In this document: positions 1-7,854 of the stretch, one piece after another | How the letters are laid out: each line of letters begins with the position of its first letter | Numbering within the stretch: position 1 is the first letter of the stretch | Assembly (NCBI GenBank): GCA_965203575.1 | Contig: OZ241894.1 | Location: 124,001-188,000 of the forward strand | Reading direction: 5' to 3' | From: Aldehydirespirator sp965203575 | GTDB taxonomy: Bacteria > Actinomycetota > Acidimicrobiia > Acidimicrobiales > Aldehydirespiratoraceae | Length of the DNA: 64,000 bases | Position numbers and translations under genes: made by a program | The notes under the pieces: model-generated | What the model was told of the DNA's origin: nothing | What the model saw: the letters and a program-made list of their open reading frames with translations, nothing else | The model's database searches: none

Positions 1-655
1 CCCGGTCCCCGGCCGCGAGCACCACCGCGCAGCCCCCGTCGGCCTCGGCCGGGAGGTCCGACGGTCGCAGCGGATCGATCACATATTCCTCGGCCAGGAT
101 CTCGGCGACGGACTTGGGGTCGGTTCGCACCGCATGGGGATTGGAGGCCGCGCTGGCCCGGCTGCGGGCCGCGATCTCGGCCAGGCGGCTCTCGCTGACG
201 TGGCCTCCCTCCAGCATGAGCCGCGCCGCCAGCGCCTCGATCGCGTACGAGTCGGGCCATAGCGGGCACACGTAGTAGGGATCCATCTGGGTGGCCAGCA
301 CGTCGCGCAGCGAACCCGGCGAGGACTTGCCGTAGCTGTACACGAAGGCGGTGTCGATGCCGCCGCACTGGATCTTCACCCAGGCCTCGTACAGCGCCCA
401 GGCGCCGTCCTGCTCGACGTGGCTCTCGCTGATGGGGGGCACCGGACCGGTCCCGTCGATGGTCATCACGAACGAGAACGCCTGCCCGGCCAGGAAGTCC
501 GAGGAGCCCGAGCAGGTGAACCCCATGTCGGACTGGGTCAAGCCGACGGACGCCTTGGCCTGCTCCATCAGCGGGACCATGAACTCCACCTCGGATTCGC
601 CGGAGATGGCCGCCTCCTGGCGCTGCGCGAAGGCCACAACGGCGACGTCGATCAT
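1..655 (-). CDS. Thiolase-family / lipid-transfer protein (partial, C-terminus missing)
   Basis: The N-terminal 218 residues of a thiolase-like protein are present; the gene runs off the left edge. The start MIDVAVVAFAQRQE is typical of the SCP2-thiolase/lipid-transfer group, and the segment around FTCSGSSDFLAGQAFSF matches the region where thiolases carry the nucleophile, but I see Ser-Gly-Ser-Ser rather than a clear reactive cysteine. Family knowledge: such non-canonical thiolases work with DUF35 OB-fold proteins in CoA-thioester chemistry, for example sterol side-chain retro-aldol cleavage. Two DUF35-type genes lie directly upstream on the same strand (the nearest stop is 36 bp away), which supports a complex. 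The substrate is unknown. The ATG at 655 is used because upstream in-frame codons meet a stop. Confidence 0.75.
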   Translation of the reverse strand, partial: MIDVAVVAFAQRQEAAISGESEVEFMVPLMEQAKASVGLTQSDMGFTCSGSSDFLAGQAFSFVMTIDGTGPVPPISESHVEQDGAWALYEAWVKIQCGGIDTAFVYSYGKSSPGSLRDVLATQMDPYYVCPLWPDSYAIEALAARLMLEGGHVSESRLAEIAARSRASAASNPHAVRTDPKSVAEILAEEYVIDPLRPSDLPAEADGGCAVVLAAGDR

Positions 656-691
656 GCTGGCGCTACCCCGACCATGGCTCTCGAACGTCGA

Positions 692-1291
692 TCATGGGTC
701 ACTCGCCTCGACGCGGCCGATCCGCTCGTAGTCGGTGATCAACTCGTCGGGCTCGCCGGTGGGCTCCCAGCCCAGGATGTTGGCCGCGGAGGTCTCGAGC
801 TCCTCGTCGGGCTTCCACACGGCCCGGACTCGCATGCCGATGCGGACCTCCTCCGGCGCGATGTTGATGACAAGACCCAGGAAGCCCACCGACGCACCGT
901 CGAGGACGATCCAGGCGCTGCAGTAGGGAGGCTTGAGGTCGGGGCGCCGCTCTATGGGAACCCGGGTGATGTTGAAGGACTCGACGTAGCCGGTGTCGGC
1001 CAACTCGACGACTTCGCTGGTGGCCGCACCGGCCAGAGGGCTCACGCCCCGGGGCGGTACGAACACCTGGCCGGTGGCACCGCAGCGCTCGCCGAGGATC
1101 CGCTTGTCGGCCATGGCCCGCAGGTATCTCGACAGCGCCCGGCCCGGCGTGTACGTGTAGGTCATCCGGATGGGCGTGCACACGCTCTCCACCGGTTCGG
1201 CGCCGGCGAGCGCCTCGGGCAGCGTCACCGGCGAGGACAGGGCAGCCGGCGCTGCCAGCGGATCGCGGGCCGCGGGCCGGTCGGCGCTCAC
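692..1291 (-). CDS. DUF35 OB-fold protein, thiolase partner (first copy)
   Basis: About 199 residues. The C-terminal half reads as an OB-fold ACP/CoA-binding domain (PPYCSAWIVLDGASVGFL, then IGMRVRAVWKP). The preceding segment CGATGQVFVPPRGVSP is in the position of the rubredoxin-like zinc ribbon of DUF35 proteins, but only one cysteine remains, so zinc binding is doubtful. The GTG at 1291 is chosen because GAAGGAG lies 5 bases upstream; an ATG six codons earlier is an alternative. It sits between the second DUF35 gene and the thiolase on one strand, so the three probably form one CoA-thioester-processing unit. Its role as a structural or substrate-channelling partner of the thiolase is inferred from family context. 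Confidence 0.75.
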   Translation of the reverse strand: MSADRPAARDPLAAPAALSSPVTLPEALAGAEPVESVCTPIRMTYTYTPGRALSRYLRAMADKRILGERCGATGQVFVPPRGVSPLAGAATSEVVELADTGYVESFNITRVPIERRPDLKPPYCSAWIVLDGASVGFLGLVINIAPEEVRIGMRVRAVWKPDEELETSAANILGWEPTGEPDELITDYERIGRVEASDP

Positions 1292-1431
1292 GCGGTCTCC
1301 TTCGAACATGCATGGGCGGATGAGACTGCTCGGGCAGCAACGTCGTGTTCCCCGCTCTTGTTCGCTGCGCTCACGGGCCGCTCGGGCCACGGCCTCGCTC
1401 GCTGTCTCGCCACCGTCTCCATCACTGCTGC

Positions 1432-1890
1432 CTACCGCTCGGCCTCTGGGTCCGGGATCGGCTCGAAGCCGGCTATGTCGGCGATGTGCCCCTCGCGCTC
1501 GGTACGCCACACGACCCGGACCCTCATGCCGGTCGACATCTCGGCCGCGCTGTCGGCGAACACCGCGTGCAGCATCGAGGTGTCGGCTCCGTCGAGACGT
1601 ATCAGGGCCCACGCGAACGGCCGGTCGAACGGCTGCATGGGGCGGGGGTCGCCGTTCCAGGCCCAGGTGAGGACCTCCCCGGCCTGTCCCACCTCCACCA
1701 GCTCGGTGAGCGGTTCGGCGGTGAGCGGGTCGTACTCCTGCGGGGGGCACAGCACGGTCCCGTCGGCTCGACGGATGCCGCAGATCACGCCGTCTCGCAG
1801 TCCGGTGAGGAACGCTCCGATCACCGGCCCGGTGGAGCGGGTGAAGGGGTATTCAAGGACGAGCGGGGCCTGCAGGACCTCAGGAGCCAT
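1432..1890 (-). CDS. DUF35 OB-fold protein, thiolase partner (second copy)
   Basis: 152 residues, laid out like the neighbouring DUF35 protein: an N-terminal segment with GVICGIRRADGTVLCPPQEY, which keeps two of the four cysteines of a rubredoxin-like ribbon, then an OB-fold (FAWALIRLDGADTSMLHAVF, MSTGMRVRVVWR). Tandem DUF35 genes followed by a thiolase-like gene are a recurring actinobacterial arrangement in lipid and steroid degradation. The two OB-fold proteins are only distantly alike, so they may form a heteromer with the thiolase. The 140-bp gap to the next gene contains no recognisable gene. Confidence 0.72.
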   Translation of the reverse strand: MAPEVLQAPLVLEYPFTRSTGPVIGAFLTGLRDGVICGIRRADGTVLCPPQEYDPLTAEPLTELVEVGQAGEVLTWAWNGDPRPMQPFDRPFAWALIRLDGADTSMLHAVFADSAAEMSTGMRVRVVWRTEREGHIADIAGFEPIPDPEAER

Positions 1891-1956
1891 CCCCTCGATG
1901 CTACGCGTCGCTCACCTCAGTCGGATGCATCCCCGGCGCGGGGATCTGCTCGGCCT

Positions 1957-3342
1957 CTAAGCGCCGAGCAGCAGGAGCAGGCCGATGACGGTGTAGCAGA
2001 TCATCACGGCCAGCATCGGGTACTGCGAGCGCATCGCCAGCCGGTGGGGCCAGCGCTCCACGGCCCGGTCGTGGGCCACCGCGACGGCCAGCACGTGGCC
2101 CACGGCGATGGCCGCGGTCTGCGTCCAGGCGATGGCGTCGGTGGAGATGGCGGTGAAGTCCACCAGGTAGGTGGCGGTGCCGAAGAGATCCCATCCCCGG
2201 CCGAAGGGATCGGAGAGGTGGGCGATGATCCACTGGCCCTCCAGCAGCAGGTAGCTGAAGTAGTGGGCGACGGTGTACGCCGCGGCGATGGGCATCAGCG
2301 AGGGTGCGAAGGCCTCGGCCAGCTCCCTCTCGGTGTCGCCGGTGACGGCGGCCATGGCCGCGATGGCGGCCCTGTACAGCACGAACACCGCGAAGATCAC
2401 GAACACCAGCCCGACAGTGTTGACCGCGGTCAGCTCCCAGCCGGTGCGCTGGGAGGCCACATCGAGCCACACCGAGCTGCGGGTGAAGCCGTCGAAGGTC
2501 GTGGAGCCGAGCACGACGAGGATGAAGGCCACCGAGCCCCGCTTGATGGGCAGCACGGCCAGGCCGGCCAGCGGCGCCCTCAGTCTCAGCGCGCCGCCTT
2601 CGCGGTGCAGCGGCGCCATGGCCGACAGCTTGGTGAACAGCACGCCGAACCCCTCGGCGTCGCGCAGCCAGCCGCGGCCGAACGCGGCCGCGCCCGCCAG
2701 CAACGCGACCGTGTAGGAGGCCAGGTACACGCCGAGCACCCGGATGTCGGTGTTGTCGTGGAAGGCGAGCTCGAGCCAGACGAAGCCGAATACTGCGGCG
2801 GTAGCCCACCAGTGGTTTCCGGCGCCCCGGTCGGGGTCGGCCGGGAGCCGGCCGCGGAGGCGGGCATTCAGCCGGGCCGAGATCTCAGCGATGGTGCCGA
2901 ACGGGCTGAGGTGCAGCCACACGTCGCCCACCAGCACTGACACGACCTGGAGCCCGACCCAGAAGATGATGTAGACCGCGACCGGCGCGATGTTCACCGA
3001 CGGGTTGGTGTTGCCCGCCAGTCCGGCGTAGAGCAGAACACCGAGCGCGAGCAGGCCGAGCGCCCGCACCACGTACGCCTGCACCCGGCAGGCGGTCTGG
3101 AATGGCCCGGGGAGGACCCGCCCGGCCGCGGCGGCCCGGAACTTCGGCGTGTCCCAGAACATGCCCAGAGCCACGAACGACGCGGCCACCGCGAACGAGG
3201 CGGCCCAGGCCAGCTGCCAGACGGGAACGGGCAGGTCCAGGCGGCCGCCCACGCCGTGCGCGGCTGCGACGTCCGCTGACATCCAGAGCGCGGCGGCGGC
3301 CAGCGCTCCCGTTGCCGGGATCCGGCGGAGAGTTCGTTTCAC
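1957..3342 (-). CDS. Polytopic membrane protein of unknown function
   Basis: About 461 residues with roughly ten hydrophobic helices. The N-terminus after the GTG at 3342 (VKRTLRRIPATGALAAAALW, ending near ADVAAAH) looks like a Sec signal or first helix with a basic n-region; a GTG at 3405 would add 21 residues that look less natural. Conserved-looking features include WLHLSPFGTIAEIS, FGRGWLRDAEGFGVLFTKLS and GRGWDLFGTATYLVDF, the last ahead of a helix pair. I recognise it only as an actinobacterial integral membrane family, sometimes labelled hydrolase-like in databases without biochemical basis. No catalytic motif is evident. It is convergent with the tRNA-Val region and probably transcribed independently of the thiolase cluster. 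Confidence 0.65.
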   Translation of the reverse strand: MKRTLRRIPATGALAAAALWMSADVAAAHGVGGRLDLPVPVWQLAWAASFAVAASFVALGMFWDTPKFRAAAAGRVLPGPFQTACRVQAYVVRALGLLALGVLLYAGLAGNTNPSVNIAPVAVYIIFWVGLQVVSVLVGDVWLHLSPFGTIAEISARLNARLRGRLPADPDRGAGNHWWATAAVFGFVWLELAFHDNTDIRVLGVYLASYTVALLAGAAAFGRGWLRDAEGFGVLFTKLSAMAPLHREGGALRLRAPLAGLAVLPIKRGSVAFILVVLGSTTFDGFTRSSVWLDVASQRTGWELTAVNTVGLVFVIFAVFVLYRAAIAAMAAVTGDTERELAEAFAPSLMPIAAAYTVAHYFSYLLLEGQWIIAHLSDPFGRGWDLFGTATYLVDFTAISTDAIAWTQTAAIAVGHVLAVAVAHDRAVERWPHRLAMRSQYPMLAVMICYTVIGLLLLLGA

Positions 3343-3464
3343 GGCGGGAACGGCTCGGGGTCTATGGCGCTCGACGAATACAAGAAGGCCCCGCCAATCA
3401 CCCACTGTCCGGCCCGCTAGCGCAGTGGCGACTGTCCGGCATGACGGCTCTGTGACTGCACCGG

Positions 3465-3538
3465 TGGGCGATACTGGACTCGAACCAGTGACCTCTGCCG
3501 TGTGAAGGCAGCGCTCTAGCCATCTGAGCTAATCGCCC
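3465..3538 (-). tRNA. tRNA-Val (anticodon CAC)
   Basis: Reading the minus strand, the acceptor arm GGGCGAT pairs with ATCGCCC. The D arm is GCTC/GAGC, the anticodon stem CTGCC/GGCAG encloses the loop TTCACAC with U33 and anticodon CAC, and the T arm CTGG TTCGAGT CCAG is perfect. The discriminator is A and CCA is not fully encoded. It reads valine codon GUG. Confidence 0.95.
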
Positions 3539-3595
3539 TGGAAACGGTCGAGGCTACCAGCGGGGTTCGCCGCCGGGCTACGGAGCGGGCAGCGG

Positions 3596-5008
3596 TCAGG
3601 ACAGATCGGGGGCTATGGGGTTGAGGGCTAGCAGGTCCTCGAGAACGGCGAGGGTCTCGAGCACGGCCAGATCGTCGAGTTGGTGGCCCACCACCTGGAG
3701 CCCGATGGGCACGCCCTCGCTGCTGAACCCGCAGCACATCGTCCCGGCCGGGCGCCGGGTGAGGTTGGCCAGAGGGGTGAAGCGGAACCAGTTGGGGGTC
3801 TCCTCACCGTTGATGGTGCCGTGCCCGCCCGGCGGGGGCGCCTGGCCCGCCAGCGTGGGCATCAGCAGCGCGTCGTAGCCCTCCATCAGCTCAGCCAACT
3901 GAATGGACAGCTCGCCGGCCTGCTGGCGGGCCCAGTAGATCGACTCCGGCGTGGCCCGCTGGTAGACGTCCTCCAGCATCACGGCCAGCACGTCGGTTAC
4001 GTTCTCCCACTCGTCGGTGCCGTACAGCGGGCGGAACGCGGGCCCGATCAGACCTCCCAGGAACAGCTGGAGGAACGCTCCGGGCACCGCGGTGATCGCG
4101 GCGCCGACCTCGACCACCTCCACGCCCTCGGCGGCCAGGCGCTCGACGGCCGCGGTGCAGGCCGCCGCGATCTCGGCGTCGACCGGCTCCCCGTCGATCG
4201 ACGGTGCCCACAGCACCCGGGCCGGCGCGCGGGGGCTGTCCAGCGCGGCCCGCCACGACACCTCCGGTTTGGGCAGGCTGCGCAGATCGGCCGGATGGGG
4301 GCCGACCATGGCATCCAGGCATAGCGCCACGTCCCGGATGAGGCGGGCCATCGGCCCCACGCACGACAGGTCGATCAGGCCCGATGGCGGCGGTCCGCTC
4401 GGTACCCGGCCCTGGCTGGTCTTGATGCCCGACAGTCCGCAGATGGCCGACGGGATGCGGATCGAGCCGCCCCCGTCGGAGCCGCTGCCCACCGGGACCA
4501 TCCCCGACGCGATGGCCGAGCCGGTGCCTCCCGAGGACCCGCCCGGCGAGCGCTCCGGGTTCCAGGGGTTGAGCGTGGGACCGAACCTGGGGTTGTAGGT
4601 GTCGCCCATGCAGCCGTGCTCGGGTGTGTTGGTCTTGCCCACGATCACGCAGCCCGCGGCCCGCATCCGGGCCACCTCGGTGCAGTCGGAGGTGGCCGGC
4701 GGGTCGTTGCGGGTGTACATGGCGCCCCTGGAGGTGTGGAACCCGACCGCGTCGACGAGGTCCTTCACGCCGATGGGGATTCCCGCCAGCGGCCCGACCT
4801 CGTCGCCGGCGTCGAGGCGCTCGTCGATGGCTGCGGCCTGGGCCCGGGCCCCGTCGGCGTCGAGCGCGACAAAGGCGTTCAGGACGGGATTCAGGGTCTC
4901 GATGCGCTCCAGCGCGTGCTCGGTGACCGCGGCGGCGGTGAGGGTGCGGTCCCGCATCATGGACGCGAGGGCCTCCACGGTCACGGTCCGGAAGTCGGGC
5001 ACATCCAT
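3596..5008 (-). CDS. Amidase-signature (AS) family amidohydrolase
   Basis: 470 residues, normal for AS-family amidases. The Ser-cisSer-Lys machinery is visible: the catalytic lysine in IPIGVKDLVDAVG, the glycine/serine loop ERSPGGSSGGTGSAIASG and the nucleophile region GSDGGGSIRIPSAICGLSG. The C-terminal end PIGLQVVGHQLDDLAVLETL is typical. It hydrolyses an amide. It could be confused with GatA of the Glu-tRNA amidotransferase, but no gatB or gatC is adjacent and the specificity regions differ, so I call it a free-standing amidase of unknown substrate. It lies 67 bp downstream of murF on the same strand. Confidence 0.88.
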   Translation of the reverse strand: MDVPDFRTVTVEALASMMRDRTLTAAAVTEHALERIETLNPVLNAFVALDADGARAQAAAIDERLDAGDEVGPLAGIPIGVKDLVDAVGFHTSRGAMYTRNDPPATSDCTEVARMRAAGCVIVGKTNTPEHGCMGDTYNPRFGPTLNPWNPERSPGGSSGGTGSAIASGMVPVGSGSDGGGSIRIPSAICGLSGIKTSQGRVPSGPPPSGLIDLSCVGPMARLIRDVALCLDAMVGPHPADLRSLPKPEVSWRAALDSPRAPARVLWAPSIDGEPVDAEIAAACTAAVERLAAEGVEVVEVGAAITAVPGAFLQLFLGGLIGPAFRPLYGTDEWENVTDVLAVMLEDVYQRATPESIYWARQQAGELSIQLAELMEGYDALLMPTLAGQAPPPGGHGTINGEETPNWFRFTPLANLTRRPAGTMCCGFSSEGVPIGLQVVGHQLDDLAVLETLAVLEDLLALNPIAPDLS

Positions 5009-5075
5009 TGCACGAAGCCTTTCGGGGAGGGAGGAAGAGTCCGGCGGGCTGGCCGGGCGTCGCCCGCCGATTCAA

Positions 5076-6431
5076 TCAGGCATCTGCGCCGGTTACGAGC
5101 CGCTCCACCAGGCGCTCGAGGCCGGCGACCCGCGATCCCTTGACCAGCACCGCGCAGCCTGGGTCCAGTGTGCCTAGATCGGCCAGGGCGGCGAGGGCGC
5201 TGTCGATGCCATCTGCCTCGACGACGGCGCCGCGGCCGGATGCGTAGCCCGGCGCGTCGACCGCAATGACCTCGACACCGAGTTGCCCGGCGAGCGAGCC
5301 GATGGCGGTGTGCTCCGCCGCTTCGAAGTCGCCCAGTTCGGCCATGGTGCCCAGCACCGCGATCCTTCGCTGCGCCGGCAGCGCGGCCAGGGCGTGCAGG
5401 GCGGCCCGCATCGACAGCGGGTTGGCGTTGTAGGAGTCGTTGAGGAGTCGAGCGCCGCCTGGGGTCCGCGTGACCTCCATGCGCAGCGGCGACAGCGTCG
5501 GCTCGGCCAAGCCTGCGGCCACGCCGTCCAGCGACACTCCGAGTTCGATCCCCACCGCGGCCGCGGCCAGGGCATTGTCGACCGAGTGCACGCCGCGAGC
5601 TCCCAACTCGACCTCGACCTCCCCGCCCGGACTCTCCAGCACGAAGCGGGGCGTCAACTCGCCGTCGACGGCGAGGTCCCGGGCATGCACCTGGCCGCCG
5701 GAGCCGAAGGTGACCACCCGGGCGTCGGTGCCTGAGGCCATGGCGGCCACCTCGGGCACGCCCGCGTTGAGGAAGGCCACTCCCCCGTCGGCGGCCGCAG
5801 GGAGCCCCTCGACCAGTTCACGCTTTGCCGACACCACCGCGGCCAGGGATCTTAACTCGCTCGTGTGCGACAGCCCCACCGTGGTGATCACACCCATGGT
5901 CGGTCGGGCCACGCGGCAGAGTTCGGCGATGTGCCCCGGGCCTCTCGAACCCATCTCGACCACCAGCGCCTCGGCGTCGTCGGGGGCCGACAGCAGGGTG
6001 ATCGGCACTCCGATCTCGTTGTTGAACGACCGGGTACTGGCCCACACCCGCCGGTCCCGGCCCAGCACCGCCGCCAGCAGGTCCTTGGTGGTGGTCTTGC
6101 CCACCGACCCGGTAATGCCGACAACGGGCACCGCCCTGAGCCGTCGTCGGGCCTGCTGAGCGAGGGCGGTCAGCGCCACCTGGGTGTCGTCCACCTCGAC
6201 CGCGCCCGCATCGACTCCAGACCGGCCACGGCTGGTGAGATAGGCCGACGCGCCGGCCGCGACCGCGTCGGCGATGAAGTCGTGACCGTCGCGCTCGGCC
6301 ACCAGCGGCACGAACAGCATCCCAGGCTGAACGTCGCGGCTGTCCTGGGTGACGCCGTCGACCATGGTGGCGCCGTCGCCGTGCACCCGGCCTCCCGTGG
6401 CCGCCGCGATCTCGTCGAGGGTCCAGCGCAC
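5076..6431 (-). CDS. murF: UDP-N-acetylmuramoyl-tripeptide--D-alanyl-D-alanine ligase
   Basis: 451 residues from the GTG at 6431 (VRWTLDEIAAATGGRVHGDG), the length expected of MurF. The Mur-ligase ATP-binding loop is GITGSVGKTTTKDLLAAVLG, followed by WASTRSFNNEIGVPITLLS and the later LLNDSYNANPLSMRAAL, both hallmark MurF blocks. It adds D-Ala-D-Ala to the UDP-MurNAc tripeptide in the cytoplasm, the last soluble peptidoglycan precursor step. Its partner gene ddl starts 244 bp away on the opposite strand. The leader between them carries three hairpin repeats that would fold in murF mRNA, which may matter for expression. An upstream in-frame extension into those repeats exists but is low-complexity and repeat-encoded, so I reject it. 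Confidence 0.95.
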   Translation of the reverse strand: MRWTLDEIAAATGGRVHGDGATMVDGVTQDSRDVQPGMLFVPLVAERDGHDFIADAVAAGASAYLTSRGRSGVDAGAVEVDDTQVALTALAQQARRRLRAVPVVGITGSVGKTTTKDLLAAVLGRDRRVWASTRSFNNEIGVPITLLSAPDDAEALVVEMGSRGPGHIAELCRVARPTMGVITTVGLSHTSELRSLAAVVSAKRELVEGLPAAADGGVAFLNAGVPEVAAMASGTDARVVTFGSGGQVHARDLAVDGELTPRFVLESPGGEVEVELGARGVHSVDNALAAAAVGIELGVSLDGVAAGLAEPTLSPLRMEVTRTPGGARLLNDSYNANPLSMRAALHALAALPAQRRIAVLGTMAELGDFEAAEHTAIGSLAGQLGVEVIAVDAPGYASGRGAVVEADGIDSALAALADLGTLDPGCAVLVKGSRVAGLERLVERLVTGADA

Positions 6432-6457
6432 GGCACGAGTGTGACACGCCCAGCCCC

Positions 6458-6649
6458 GAACTGGCAGCACAACGCACGCACACCGTGCAAAACGCTGCCA
6501 ATTCCCCCACAGCCACCACCCCCAGCCCCGAACTGGCAGCACAATGCACGCATACCGTGCAAAACGCTGCCAATTCCCCGACGACCTCCACCCCCAGCCC
6601 CGAACTGGCAGCCGACGGCTCCCAAGACGGCACCCACCGCTGCCAATTC
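6458..6649 (-). repeat. Three tandem hairpin repeats, 72-bp period, murF-ddl intergenic region
   Basis: Copies lie at 6458-6504, 6530-6576 and 6602-6649, starting exactly 72 bp apart. Each has the arms GAACTGGCAGC and GCTGCCAATTC. On the minus strand (murF leader sense) the arms pair completely with one G-U pair; on the plus strand that position would be C-A. Copies 1 and 2 share a loop with an inner GCACG/CGTGC hairpin, whereas copy 3 keeps the arms but has a wholly different loop. Each copy is preceded by the conserved spacer CCCAGCCCC. Confidence 0.9.
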
Positions 6650-6674
6650 ACCGCCGGGCGCTAGCGTCGCCTGG

Positions 6675-7820
6675 GTGAGGGACGGCAGGGTCAGGCTGGT
6701 GGTGCTGTTCGGGGGACGCTCCGCCGAACACGATGTGTCTTGCGTGTCGGCCCGCCATGTAGTGGCTGCGGCCGATCCCGAGAAGTACCTGGTCGAGCCG
6801 GTGGGCATCACCCGGGAGGGACGCTGGGTGCAGGCCGCGGCGGCTCTCGAAGCCCTCGGGGTCGGCCCCGAAGCCCTACCCGAGCAGCTCAGCGCGGCCG
6901 GTCCGGAGATCGAGCCTCTGCCGGCGCTGACCTCCACTCCCGGAGCCGGTCCCACCGGACCCACGGTGGTGCTCCCGATCCTGCACGGGCCGATGGGCGA
7001 GGACGGGACGGTGCAGGGTCTGCTGGAACTGGCCCGGGTCCCCTACGCCGGAGCGGGGGTGCTGGCCTCGGCACTGTGCATGGACAAGACCGCAGCCAAC
7101 ACGATGCTGGCCGCGGCCGGCATCGCCCACACCCGCTGGCGCAGCGTCACCCTCGACGATCCCACCGCGAGCGACTCTGAACTCGCGCCGCAGGTCGAGG
7201 CCATCGTCGAGGATCTGGGCCTGCCGGTGTTCGTGAAGCCGGCCAGCATGGGATCCTCGGTCGGCATCACCAGGGCTACCACCCGCCAGCAAGTGGCCGA
7301 CGGACTCCGCCTGGCGTGCCGCTATGACCGATCCATGATCGTGGAGGAGGAGGCCAGGGCCCGCGAGATCGAGGTGGCCGTTCTCGGCAACGACGAGCCC
7401 GAGGCCAGCCTGCCCGGCGAGATCGTCCCCGGCGCGGAGTTCTACGACTACGCCGACAAGTACCAGGACGGCGCCGAGTTGCTGATCCCGGCTCCCCTCG
7501 ACGACGACGAGATCGCCGCCTGCCAGAGCCTCGCGGTCGACGCCTACCGGGCGCTGCGGGTGGAGGGCCTGGCCCGGGTCGACTTCCTGTACGAGGACGG
7601 GCGGGACGGCCGCGGCGACCGGGGCTGGATGGTGAGCGAGCTCAACACGATGCCGGGCTTCACCCCCATATCGATGTACCCCAAGCTGTGGTCCGCCACC
7701 GGTCTCCCCTACTCGCGGCTCATAGACCGCCTCGTGGAGTTGGCCCTGGAGCGCCACACCCGGCGCGAGCACCACACCCACACCGACCCCGCCGCTCCAC
7801 CGGATCGGAGGCCGTCGTGA
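6675..7820 (+). CDS. ddl: D-alanine--D-alanine ligase
   Basis: 381 residues from a GTG start (VRDGRVRLVVLFGGRSAEHD). ATP-grasp ligase blocks appear in order: LFGGRSAEHDVS at the N-terminus, VLPILHGPMGEDGTVQGLLE, the glycine loop FVKPASMGSSVGITRA, EIEVAVLGN, GEIVPGAEFYDYADKY (omega loop with the serine/tyrosine region) and the metal-binding end VSELNTMPGFTPISMYP. It makes D-Ala-D-Ala for MurF, encoded divergently next door, so the pair covers consecutive peptidoglycan steps. The YDYADKY stretch carries the tyrosine expected of D-Ala-D-Ala ligases rather than D-Ala-D-Lac enzymes, so no glycopeptide-resistance specificity is suggested. Confidence 0.95.
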   Translation: MRDGRVRLVVLFGGRSAEHDVSCVSARHVVAAADPEKYLVEPVGITREGRWVQAAAALEALGVGPEALPEQLSAAGPEIEPLPALTSTPGAGPTGPTVVLPILHGPMGEDGTVQGLLELARVPYAGAGVLASALCMDKTAANTMLAAAGIAHTRWRSVTLDDPTASDSELAPQVEAIVEDLGLPVFVKPASMGSSVGITRATTRQQVADGLRLACRYDRSMIVEEEARAREIEVAVLGNDEPEASLPGEIVPGAEFYDYADKYQDGAELLIPAPLDDDEIAACQSLAVDAYRALRVEGLARVDFLYEDGRDGRGDRGWMVSELNTMPGFTPISMYPKLWSATGLPYSRLIDRLVELALERHTRREHHTHTDPAAPPDRRPS

Positions 7821-7854
7821 GCCTCCGGCGGCCGCGGGCACTAGAACTAACCCC

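Noticed and set aside
1292..1431. Gap between the two DUF35 genes as a REP-like element
   Set aside because: Contains GGCCGTGGCC-type palindromes common in GC-rich DNA; a single copy gives no evidence of a repeat family.
6431..6542. N-terminal extension of murF through the repeat region
   Set aside because: The extra residues are encoded by the hairpin repeats and have no counterpart in MurF; the GTG at 6431 gives a normal MurF start.
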